IMG/VR virus record: IMGVR_UViG_3300032342_000081
Coordinates: 1 to 21,364 of that record
DNA: 21,364 bases
From: a virus
Direction: 5' to 3' (one strand)
The notes under the pieces are model-generated. The model had not been told where the DNA came from and searched no databases. It saw only the letters and a list, made by a program, of their open reading frames with translations. The position numbers and the translations under genes were made by a program. The number at the start of each line of letters is the position of its first letter. Position 1 is the first letter of the stretch. Below, in pieces: positions 9,420 to 15,601 of the stretch.

Positions 9420-9427
9420 TATAAATA
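9420..9427 (+). promoter_or_regulatory. Perfect T4-late-promoter-like octamer TATAAATA, antisense orientation
   Basis: TATAAATA lies in the 50-base gap between the gp15-like gene and the fibre gene. As written it points rightward, against both flanking genes, so it may be fortuitous or drive antisense RNA. For the fibre gene itself, the best minus-strand candidate is CATAAATC at 9440-9447, one mismatch from NATAAATA and about 42 bases before the start codon. An octamer of this kind is expected by chance a few times in an AT-rich 21-kb window. Confidence 0.2.
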
Positions 9428-9448
9428 TAGGAACATTAAGATTTATGG

Positions 9449-10429
9449 TTAGATAGAGCCAGATGTATTCAAAGGATTTCCTAATACAACTGGTGTCGCT
9501 GGTATTATTTCATCCGCCGGCAAGTTTGGATATCGTTGACTTCTCCATTTTTCTCTATTTTTATCCAACGCATTAAGGTCAAATGAAGACGCAACAACTT
9601 CTGTTCCCATAACTATTTTCTTTGGACTAAACCATTTCTGAGTGGTCATTTTACCGTCAGCAAGATTGTAATTCATGTCAGGCAATAAATAACCGTTAAC
9701 CATCAAGTCAAACTCCGTTTTAACCATTCTATCTTGTTCTACTTGAAGTTCTATCGTGTGAGAAAAAGACTCAATCTTAGTTCTAAACCTAAGACCTCTG
9801 GCATTTCCCCAATAATCTTCCGTTTCAAAATTAAATCGTTCTATTATAGTGTTCATCTGTTCTACATATTCCGTCCATACGATGAAATGATATGTGAACA
9901 ACATATGGTCAGGCATAACTACATCATAAACTTCACGAACAGGAATATTTTGACCAACTAAATTACTAAATCTTGTGTAACGATTCTTTTCGGAATATTG
10001 TCTCATTACAGGATAATTCAAATAACGATTGAACATCAACATAGTTGCATCTTTTTCTGATGAAGTTCTTTGAAATACTATGGCAGGTAAAATCAATTTA
10101 CCATTATAATCACGAATAACACCATCACTTTGTATAGATTTCCATTTTTCTGGAGAAGCATAATATGATGGAACGATGATTTTATTTCCTTCGTCTATTA
10201 CAGTAAATTGAAGTTTTTCCAACTGCGTCATTATGGCAGTGTCAATATCAAGCAATGTAACCGTATTGTTTTTATTTTTGTCGGTGTCACGACGCACCTG
10301 TTCAGCACGATTAACATTAGCCTTCTTCTCACTGAGATTATCCGACTGTTGTACAACCGTCTGACTTAAATCGGTTTTTACATTTCCGATATTAGGAACT
10401 GGATTTTTTGGGTCGCCTGTCCATGCCAT
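9449..10429 (-). CDS. gp15: Tail completion / sheath stabiliser protein, T4 gp15-like
   Basis: 326 residues starting MAWTGDPKNPVPNIG. The first 60 residues are polar and look disordered. The core resembles T4 gp15 as I recall it: IIVPSYYASPEKW (about 83-95) parallels the gp15 VPITYASKEH segment. A central block, FTYHFIVWTEYVEQMNTII, parallels gp15 YELSIFTRYEDDMFQIVEQI. A later block, RMVKTEFDLMVNGYLLPD, parallels gp15 RRIEWSLTFEVNGWMYPP. T4 gp15 is about 270 residues, so this version has an N-terminal extension. In T4 the protein caps the tail tube and sheath and joins tail to neck. The position downstream of gp13- and gp14-like genes supports the call. The start lies 5 bases after the stop of the acetyltransferase gene. 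It does not carry the MIKLK-type N-terminus of its neighbours. Confidence 0.68.
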   Translation of the reverse strand: MAWTGDPKNPVPNIGNVKTDLSQTVVQQSDNLSEKKANVNRAEQVRRDTDKNKNNTVTLLDIDTAIMTQLEKLQFTVIDEGNKIIVPSYYASPEKWKSIQSDGVIRDYNGKLILPAIVFQRTSSEKDATMLMFNRYLNYPVMRQYSEKNRYTRFSNLVGQNIPVREVYDVVMPDHMLFTYHFIVWTEYVEQMNTIIERFNFETEDYWGNARGLRFRTKIESFSHTIELQVEQDRMVKTEFDLMVNGYLLPDMNYNLADGKMTTQKWFSPKKIVMGTEVVASSFDLNALDKNREKWRSQRYPNLPADEIIPATPVVLGNPLNTSGSI

Positions 10430-10434
10430 ATGTT

Positions 10435-10818
10435 TTACTTTTTATACACCAGCGAACCTTCATATTCTGGATGTTCAACAAATCCATTCTTCTTGTAGAA
10501 GTTGATTTGTTCTTCGGTGTTACCGTCGTATCCACCCGGTTCAACTAAAATATTTGCGTCAGCGTCTTGTTTAAGAACTTCCGCCACAGCTTTTTGTAAT
10601 AGATAACTTCCAATGCCTTGCCCCCTAGAATTTCTATCACCAACCAATGCTCTTGCCACCCACCACCTATTACCGTCAATCCTATCTATACTTACAACCG
10701 AATTTCTTGTGGGACCAAGACCCAATCTATGCATAATAGATACACTTTGAGAGGTAGATAATACAGTTATATCTTTTTCTTCAATTGTTTCAAAAATTAA
10801 CTGTTTAAGTTTAATCAT
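10435..10818 (-). CDS. GNAT-family N-acetyltransferase with capsid-targeting-like N-terminus
   Basis: 127 residues from the ATG at 10818, chosen over an ATG 9 bases upstream because it makes an ATGA overlap with the preceding stop and begins with the shared peptide MIKLKQLIFE. The acetyl-CoA binding motif A is clear: SRGQGIGSYLLQKAV (R-x-x-G-x-G), preceded by a WWVARALVGD beta strand. The late GNAT segment INFYKKNGFVEH is also present. The protein is near minimal length for a GNAT domain. The substrate cannot be read from sequence. It sits between the neck genes and the gp15-like gene. The first ten residues end in I-F-E, matching the T4 prohead protease rule, so the mature protein would start at about Thr11. 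A packaged, injected acetyltransferase acting on a host protein or small molecule is my inference. Confidence 0.82.
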   Translation of the reverse strand: MIKLKQLIFETIEEKDITVLSTSQSVSIMHRLGLGPTRNSVVSIDRIDGNRWWVARALVGDRNSRGQGIGSYLLQKAVAEVLKQDADANILVEPGGYDGNTEEQINFYKKNGFVEHPEYEGSLVYKK

Positions 10819-11174
10819 GTTCCCCAATTTGCTAGAGCATTTTTCAATTCGTTACTATTCATTGGTTCAAATTCATCGCCTTGTATATGTGCATACCATT
10901 GACCATGTTCATCATTATAATAAATTGAATCATCCATTCTTTTTTTATTGGCCAACATCCACGTATTTTTTGCATTAAGCGGCGACATTCCAACGACTGA
11001 TATTCCAGTACCTCCATGATGAATTGATACAATATCTTTTGGGTCTTCGTTGCGTTTCATGGCTGTAGCACTAAGATAATGAAGAACTCTAATAACATCA
11101 TCTGGAGTACCTGATTTTGAATGCCAACGATACGTAGGGATTCTTGCTTCTATTAAAGTCTTTAGTTTAATCAT
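10815..11174 (-). CDS. Small protein of unknown function with MIKLKTLIE start
   Basis: 119 residues, starting MIKLKTLIEARIPTYRW. I do not recognise the rest. It is soluble and mixed alpha/beta, with SIHHGGTGISVVGMSP (about 50-65) and a C-terminal region around YNDEHGQWYAHIQGDEFEPM followed by a short helix. The start overlaps the stop of the gp14-like gene as ATGA, and its own stop overlaps the start of the acetyltransferase gene in the same way, so the three genes are translationally coupled. The N-terminal L-I-E fits the [LI]-x-E prohead-protease rule, leaving a product of about 110 residues. I infer a packaged internal protein. A reading as an ordinary neck accessory protein cannot be excluded. 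Confidence 0.75.
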   Translation of the reverse strand: MIKLKTLIEARIPTYRWHSKSGTPDDVIRVLHYLSATAMKRNEDPKDIVSIHHGGTGISVVGMSPLNAKNTWMLANKKRMDDSIYYNDEHGQWYAHIQGDEFEPMNSNELKNALANWGT

Positions 11175-11644
11175 ACTTGTCTTTCTACAAGACTCAATTT
11201 ACTCAATCTTGCGTAATGAGTGTTTACAATTATTGAAAGAGATTTATCAGAAATACCTCCAAGAAATTGTTCTTGAACTACATTATCAATCTCATGATAT
11301 CGTTTATTAAATTCTACGATATCACCAACCTCCGGATACAAATTGACAAGTTTCAAGTTATCTTCTCTAAATTTGAATACAACAGTTTGATTTCTGTCTG
11401 GACCAAATTCATCAAAGTTAGTATCAATATCAGCGCGGTCAATAAGACAGGTGCATTCAACTCCGGGATAAAATACTTTACCAGATTTTGGGTCTGATTC
11501 ACCATAAATATTGATTCTGGTTTGGTCTGCACAAATCTTATAGATAAAGACTTCTGTTTGAATGATATCGCCCATCAACTCTGCATTTATGGAGTTGATG
11601 AACTTTACATCCCTATCTGAAAAATATCTTCCTAGTTTTCCCAT
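11171..11644 (-). CDS. gp14: Neck protein, T4 gp14-like
   Basis: 157 residues from the ATG at 11644 (MGKLGRYFSDRDVKF). An upstream in-frame ATG at 11713 would add 23 residues but would overlap the preceding gene by 65 bases. The ATG at 11644 lies 4 bases after that stop and is preferred. Features recalling T4-like gp14 are the early helix with AELMGDIIQTEVFIYKI, a beta strand with TVVFKF, and the phrase YPEVGDIVEFNKRYHEIDNV followed by QEQFLGG. The last phrase parallels gp14 GDLIYFPMDNSLFEINWV. T4 gp14 is about 256 residues, so this is a short form. In T4, gp13 and gp14 form the neck that seals the filled head and accepts the tail. Order between gp13-like and gp15-like genes supports the call. 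Certainty is moderate. Confidence 0.55.
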   Translation of the reverse strand: MGKLGRYFSDRDVKFINSINAELMGDIIQTEVFIYKICADQTRINIYGESDPKSGKVFYPGVECTCLIDRADIDTNFDEFGPDRNQTVVFKFREDNLKLVNLYPEVGDIVEFNKRYHEIDNVVQEQFLGGISDKSLSIIVNTHYARLSKLSLVERQV

Positions 11645-11648
11645 AAAA

Positions 11649-12128
11649 TTATCGGTCAAAGTCTCTATCATCATCCCTATCTTCGTCATAATCTGGCTCA
11701 GCATCAAAATCAATGGAATTCAATATTTTATCTTCTATATCAGATTGATTTTTGTTCACATACTGTTCTACATAGACTCGCAAAGGTAATAGTTGTTCTG
11801 GTGTCAATTTGGCTACATCCCACTCTACTTCTTGTCCCCTTTCATCTGTGACTTTCATTGAAACAGGATATTGTTCAATAATATCTACCGATGCTCCCTC
11901 TCCCGGATAACAATTCTCAGGCGGTCCATAAGTTTTTCCCTCACAACCACCATCAGCTTCATATCCAATGGTTATATTGATTAATACATAATCACCCATA
12001 TTTACAATGCCCGGAATTGCTAAGTCATCTACTTCAATTTCGTAGTCTTCGTATTCACCACTAGCACCACTTTGTCTTTTACGAATTTCTTGTACAATTT
12101 CTTTTATTAGTGATTTTTTTCTTTTCAT
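11649..12128 (-). CDS. Acidic-tailed protein of unknown function with MKRKKSLIKE start
   Basis: 159 residues. A basic N-terminus, MKRKKSLIKEIVQEIRKRQ, is followed by an acidic stretch EYEDYEIEVDD (about 25-36), then a beta-rich middle containing GDYVLINITIGYEADGGCEG and PPENCYPGEG. A predicted helix follows around LTPEQLLPLRVYVEQYVNKNQ, and the tail, PDYDEDRDDDRDFDR, is very acidic. No family is recognised. The N-terminus is a diverged version of the shared peptide and ends in I-K-E, so a prohead-protease cut after residue 10 is plausible. AGGA lies 4 bases before the start. It begins 1 base after the stop of the gp13-like gene and ends 4 bases before the gp14-like start. A packaged internal protein or a neck accessory are both possible. 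Confidence 0.75.
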   Translation of the reverse strand: MKRKKSLIKEIVQEIRKRQSGASGEYEDYEIEVDDLAIPGIVNMGDYVLINITIGYEADGGCEGKTYGPPENCYPGEGASVDIIEQYPVSMKVTDERGQEVEWDVAKLTPEQLLPLRVYVEQYVNKNQSDIEDKILNSIDFDAEPDYDEDRDDDRDFDR

Positions 12129-12129
12129 A

Positions 12130-13347
12130 TTATCCTATGTAAATGAATAATGGAACCCGTTTCAATGTTTCCATCATTTGTTCTGATTGTAAGGCTTGAT
12201 TTTCCATTTGTTGTTTTTGACTTGTAGCTAGAAGCGATTCTCTGAGTTGTGTAATCAAATCGGTTTTTTCTTGTTGGGCTTCGCTTCTTAATTCTGCACC
12301 ATCCAAAGTAACATCACCACCCGGGATAGGAAGAGTTTGATACTTTTGACGAATAGCACCAAGAAGTTCCTTACATACAGCCAAGAAATATTTACGAATC
12401 CATTGCCTACCAACAGAGTTTAATGTATTGTAAACAACGTTATTATAGGGAATGTTAGCATAGTCAGCAACGTAACTACCTGTGTAGTGTGGGTCGCCGC
12501 CTGAGTTCAATGAACCACTTAATCTATCTTCCCTCAACATATAGTCAAAATAAACATTAAATCCATACGTTGGAATTGGAAACAATTTCAATTTGTTATT
12601 TACCAACTCAAATGAATATGCGCTTTTACGAACCATGTCATTAAACTCAATTGCTTGCATACGAAGCAAATCTTCAAAAATCGGAGTCATGAGAAATTGA
12701 ACCGCAGGAGAATATGCACCAAATCCTAATTCATTCAATACATTTGAATAACTCATACCCGTCATAGAAAAGGGGTCATAGACACGGGCGGAAGCAGGAG
12801 CCCGTTCATGGAATATCCTCATTACTTCAATTCTATTACAATTTTCCACTTTATCCCCCCACAAAGCTTGTAAATCATACGTTTGTTGATGAGGATACGT
12901 CGTAATGAAACCTTTTTTCCAATCTGCATATCCACCAACACCAACTTCTCTACCATATCCCTTGGCAAGTTCTATTATGTATGGTAGTGTAGTTCCGGTT
13001 ACGGCTTTACCTGTAAGATTTCCCAATGCTGTAACTTTTTGTCCTTGAAATACTTGAAGGTAATTTTGAATATTCATCTGATTGACTTGAGCTGAATATT
13101 CATTTACCGATTCTTCATAGGCAGCATAGAAATTTACATCTAAAAGTTCAATGTCAATGACAGGATACCCAAGTCTGTATGCAGCCCAAATGGCCGCCGC
13201 TTGTGCATCGGCCTGAAACATGAAATCGTTGTCGTAAAAGCCGAATGGCGTTTTACCTACCACCGACGAACCGCTGCCGGGCCATCTTACACGGTCTTGG
13301 TCAACTAAAGTAGTTGGATTGGTTATTGGTTGTGTTACGTCGCTCAT
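12130..13347 (-). CDS. gp13: Neck protein, T4 gp13-like
   Basis: 405 residues from the ATG at 13347 (MSDVTQPITNPTTL). A GTG 9 bases upstream would add three residues, but nothing favours it. The recognisable region is residues 45-90: AAIWAAYRLGYPVIDIELLDVNFYAAYEES followed by VNEYSAQVNQ. I associate this pattern with the neck protein gp13 of T4-like environmental phages (a head-completion fold with an acidic helix that engages the portal). The rest includes IEVMRIFHERAPASARVYDPF, a block LKLFPIPTYGFNVYFDYM typical of virion proteins, and a C-terminal helix rich in Gln and Glu. It is longer than T4 gp13 (about 310 residues). It is the first gene of the leftward operon. The call rests on pattern memory plus gene order with gp14- and gp15-like genes. 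Confidence 0.55.
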   Translation of the reverse strand: MSDVTQPITNPTTLVDQDRVRWPGSGSSVVGKTPFGFYDNDFMFQADAQAAAIWAAYRLGYPVIDIELLDVNFYAAYEESVNEYSAQVNQMNIQNYLQVFQGQKVTALGNLTGKAVTGTTLPYIIELAKGYGREVGVGGYADWKKGFITTYPHQQTYDLQALWGDKVENCNRIEVMRIFHERAPASARVYDPFSMTGMSYSNVLNELGFGAYSPAVQFLMTPIFEDLLRMQAIEFNDMVRKSAYSFELVNNKLKLFPIPTYGFNVYFDYMLREDRLSGSLNSGGDPHYTGSYVADYANIPYNNVVYNTLNSVGRQWIRKYFLAVCKELLGAIRQKYQTLPIPGGDVTLDGAELRSEAQQEKTDLITQLRESLLATSQKQQMENQALQSEQMMETLKRVPLFIYIG

Positions 13348-13369
13348 AAAAATCACATGTATCTATCTG

Positions 13370-13377
13370 AATAAATA
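13370..13377 (+). promoter_or_regulatory. Candidate late promoter (AATAAATA) for the rightward operon
   Basis: AATAAATA fits the NATAAATA late-promoter consensus of T4-like phages. It lies 36 bases upstream of the ATG at 13414, in the 66-base divergent region, and a start site about 6 bases downstream would leave a leader near 30 bases. Chance occurrence in AT-rich DNA is a real alternative. Confidence 0.4.
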
Positions 13378-13402
13378 TAGAAACTGATAGTGTTTATGCT
13401 TA

Positions 13403-13410
13403 TATTTATG
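13403..13410 (-). promoter_or_regulatory. Candidate late promoter (CATAAATA) for the leftward operon
   Basis: On the minus strand this reads CATAAATA, again NATAAATA. It lies 55 bases before the gp13-like ATG at 13347. Together with the plus-strand octamer at 13370-13377 it makes a face-to-face pair whose predicted start points nearly meet. Confidence 0.35.
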
Positions 13411-13413
13411 TCC

Positions 13414-13806
13414 ATGATTAGCCTTAAAAGAATTATAAATGAAATTATGGAAGCATTACCTCCGATACCTCCTGCACCGCCGGCTATAATACAACAAGTT
13501 CCTTCCGTCAACACAAATGCTATTGCCGATGCTATTTATGTGGCAGAAGGCGGTAAGAAAACAAGGTTTCCATACGGAATATCTTTGAAAAAGTCAGGAA
13601 TTCAAACGGCAGATGAAGCCGACGCTAGAAAAATTTGTCTAAATACGATATCACACGCACTTAATGATTGGAGGGTTAGTGGTTCAAAAGGAAACTTCAT
13701 AGATTTTTTATCACTGAGGTATTGTCATGAAAATCATAAGAACTGGGCAAAAATGGTAAAATCCATCATGATAAAACAGAAAAAAGAAAAAGAAGCCAAG
13801 AAGTAA
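13414..13806 (+). CDS. Small lysozyme/transglycosylase-like protein with capsid-targeting-like N-terminus
   Basis: 130 residues from the ATG at 13414, chosen over an upstream GTG at 13390 because it begins with the shared peptide (MISLKRIINE). A proline-rich linker follows (about 15-30), then a compact domain with IADAIYVAEGGKKTRFPYGI (37-56), ARKICLNTISHALNDW, FIDFLSLRYC and HKNWAKMV. I have seen this arrangement (AEGG...PYGI...FIDFLxxRYCP...NW) in small phage proteins that look like degenerate lysozyme or transglycosylase domains. Glu45 is the candidate catalytic acid. The C-terminus is lysine-rich. It is the first gene of the rightward operon and its stop is 1 base before the next start. 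If packaged, it could help DNA or protein delivery across peptidoglycan. The enzymatic call is tentative. Confidence 0.6.
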   Translation: MISLKRIINEIMEALPPIPPAPPAIIQQVPSVNTNAIADAIYVAEGGKKTRFPYGISLKKSGIQTADEADARKICLNTISHALNDWRVSGSKGNFIDFLSLRYCHENHKNWAKMVKSIMIKQKKEKEAKK

Positions 13807-13807
13807 T

Positions 13808-15601
13808 ATGTTAAAGGAAACCGAAAAAAAGATAAAACTCGGACTTAAGAAATTACAAGCCATCACAGGATTTGTAAACGATTCTTTTGATATAATAGCA
13901 TCCGATGAACTTTCTCGTCACGATGATGTTTTGAGTCGTGGTCAGGGTTATGGTATTACTGCCAATGATAATAGATGGCGTTATCATTATGACGATGAGA
14001 TTGTAAGATGGTGGGAACTCATCCCATCTGAAAAACAGAGATTTGTAGTTGAAGAATTCCTAAAATACCAGTATAATGTTAAGGTGAAACGCCATGTTTT
14101 ATACGGACAGTCACAACCGGAAGACTTTGGCGGAAACAAACTTATGGAAGAAATTAAACAGTTGATTAAAGAAGGCGTCAAAGAAAAAGCGTTGGAAGAC
14201 TTTATCAGTAAGACTATTCGGGGAACTGAATGGCACGGTAAGGTATTCATCGCCGGTGGATATGTCCGTGATGAGTTCATGGGCAAAGACCCAAAAGACC
14301 TTGACTTGTTGGTAAACGCTCCAAATGGCGGAATCGAATTTGCCAAGTGGATTACCAAAAAAGTAGGAGCTTACAGAGGCGGGGCTAACGAAGAAGACCC
14401 CGGCTCTAATCCTGTAATCTTCCCAAGATTTGGCACAGCGAAGTTTAATCTTCGTGGTGTTGTTCACAATGGTATTGACTTATCCGATATGGATATTGAG
14501 TCTGTAATGCCACGTAAAGAGGAATACACAGCAGGTTCAAGAAAGCCTACCGTAACAGGTGGAGAATTGAAAGATGACGTTGAACGTAGAGACTTTACCG
14601 TTAATAGTCTATTGAAAGACTTATCAACGGGAGAAATCCTAGACCTTACAGGAATGGGCAAGGCTGACATTCAAGCTGGAATCGTCAGAACCCCTCTCAA
14701 TCCTGACAAAATTTTCACGGATGACCCACTTCGTATGTTGCGAGCAATTCGATTTGCTGTCAAATACAATTGGAAACTTCCAATGTTTATGTTGAGGGGA
14801 TTGAAGAAGAATGCTAATCAACTTCCAAACATTTCTCAGGAAAGAATTCGTGATGAATTGAATAAGATGTTGGTTACAGGCCATCCATCAAAGGCAATCA
14901 AAATGATGAAGGTTACAGGTTTGTTACCATTTGTCATTCCAGAACTTTTGCCTGCCGTCAAGATGGTTCAGAACAAATATCACAAAGCTGATGTGTTTCA
15001 ACACACTCTTGATGTTCTTGGTAAAACCGAACCTGTATTGGTTCAACGTTTGATGGGATTGTTTCATGATATCGGCAAGACGGTTACACGTTCTGTTGAA
15101 CCTGAGACAGGCGGCGTTCATTTCTACGGTCATGAAATGGAAGGTGAGAAAATGGTTGAAGAAATCATGGCTCGTCTAAAATACCCAAGAGAATTGATTG
15201 ACGCCGTTAAGTTGGGCGTTCGTAACCATATGCGTCTAAAGCAGGCAGGTGATGTTGGAATTAAACTAAAAGACAAGACTCTGTTGAAGTTTCGTAATGA
15301 AATGGGCGAACAGTTGGAAAACGTCTTGAACTTGATGCATGCTGATAACATTGCTCACGCCGAAGCGTCATCTATGCCACATCAGATTGCTGGTATTCGT
15401 AAACGTTTGGAGACATTGAAAGATGTTCCTACCAAACCGAAGATGCCTATTTCTGGCTTTGACCTACAAAAAATGGGATTGAAACCCGGACCACTGTTCA
15501 AGGAAATCATTACTGCGGTTACTGATGCTTGGTATGAAAATCCCGGATTAACAAGAGAAGAAGCTTTGGACATTGCTAAAAAAGTAGCAAATATATCATG
15601 A
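13808..15601 (+). CDS. CCA-adding enzyme / poly(A) polymerase-like nucleotidyltransferase with HD domain and extra N-terminal module
   Basis: 597 residues. The nucleotidyltransferase core shows AGGYVRDEF (G150-G151, R154), the metal-binding DLDLL (D164, D166), RRDFTVNSLL (260-269) and DDPLRMLRAIRFA. These are the hallmarks of the tRNA nucleotidyltransferase/poly(A) polymerase family. An HD phosphohydrolase domain follows, with H399, LFHDIGK (H420-D421) and H442. A class II CCA enzyme would restore tRNA 3' ends, and the HD domain in this family has phosphatase or phosphodiesterase activity. Residues 1-112 are an unrecognised module (WRYHYDDEIVRWW). It is joined by MEEIKQLIKEGVKEK (113-127), which resembles the shared targeting peptide and contains I-K-E. 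The N-terminus itself does not fit the MIKLK pattern. The stop overlaps the next start (ATGA). CCA addition versus another nucleotide transfer cannot be decided here. Confidence 0.87.
   Translation: MLKETEKKIKLGLKKLQAITGFVNDSFDIIASDELSRHDDVLSRGQGYGITANDNRWRYHYDDEIVRWWELIPSEKQRFVVEEFLKYQYNVKVKRHVLYGQSQPEDFGGNKLMEEIKQLIKEGVKEKALEDFISKTIRGTEWHGKVFIAGGYVRDEFMGKDPKDLDLLVNAPNGGIEFAKWITKKVGAYRGGANEEDPGSNPVIFPRFGTAKFNLRGVVHNGIDLSDMDIESVMPRKEEYTAGSRKPTVTGGELKDDVERRDFTVNSLLKDLSTGEILDLTGMGKADIQAGIVRTPLNPDKIFTDDPLRMLRAIRFAVKYNWKLPMFMLRGLKKNANQLPNISQERIRDELNKMLVTGHPSKAIKMMKVTGLLPFVIPELLPAVKMVQNKYHKADVFQHTLDVLGKTEPVLVQRLMGLFHDIGKTVTRSVEPETGGVHFYGHEMEGEKMVEEIMARLKYPRELIDAVKLGVRNHMRLKQAGDVGIKLKDKTLLKFRNEMGEQLENVLNLMHADNIAHAEASSMPHQIAGIRKRLETLKDVPTKPKMPISGFDLQKMGLKPGPLFKEIITAVTDAWYENPGLTREEALDIAKKVANIS
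14165..14173 (+). other. Possible internal prohead-protease site I-K-E (residues 120-122)
   Basis: Codons for Ile120-Lys121-Glu122 lie between the unknown N-terminal module and the nucleotidyltransferase core, within EEIKQLIKE, a near copy of the shared N-terminal peptide. A cut here would release the enzyme from the N-module. Predicted only from the [LI]-x-E rule. Confidence 0.35.

Noticed and set aside
10435-10818. Host-derived moron gene (recent horizontal transfer) for the acetyltransferase
   Set aside because: It carries the same targeting-type N-terminus, AT-rich composition and overlap style as its phage neighbours, so there is no sign of recent transfer from a host.
11645-11713. Upstream start for the gp14-like gene (adds MILMLSQIMTKIGMM...)
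   Set aside because: The extension overlaps the acidic-tail coding end of the preceding gene by 65 bases. The internal ATG at 11644 sits 4 bases after that stop, as expected in this tightly packed operon.
13390-13413. GTG start giving an MFMLIFMSM extension before MISLKRIINE
   Set aside because: It would place the shared targeting peptide internally and overlap the predicted promoter and leader region. All comparable genes start directly at the MI[KNS]LK methionine.
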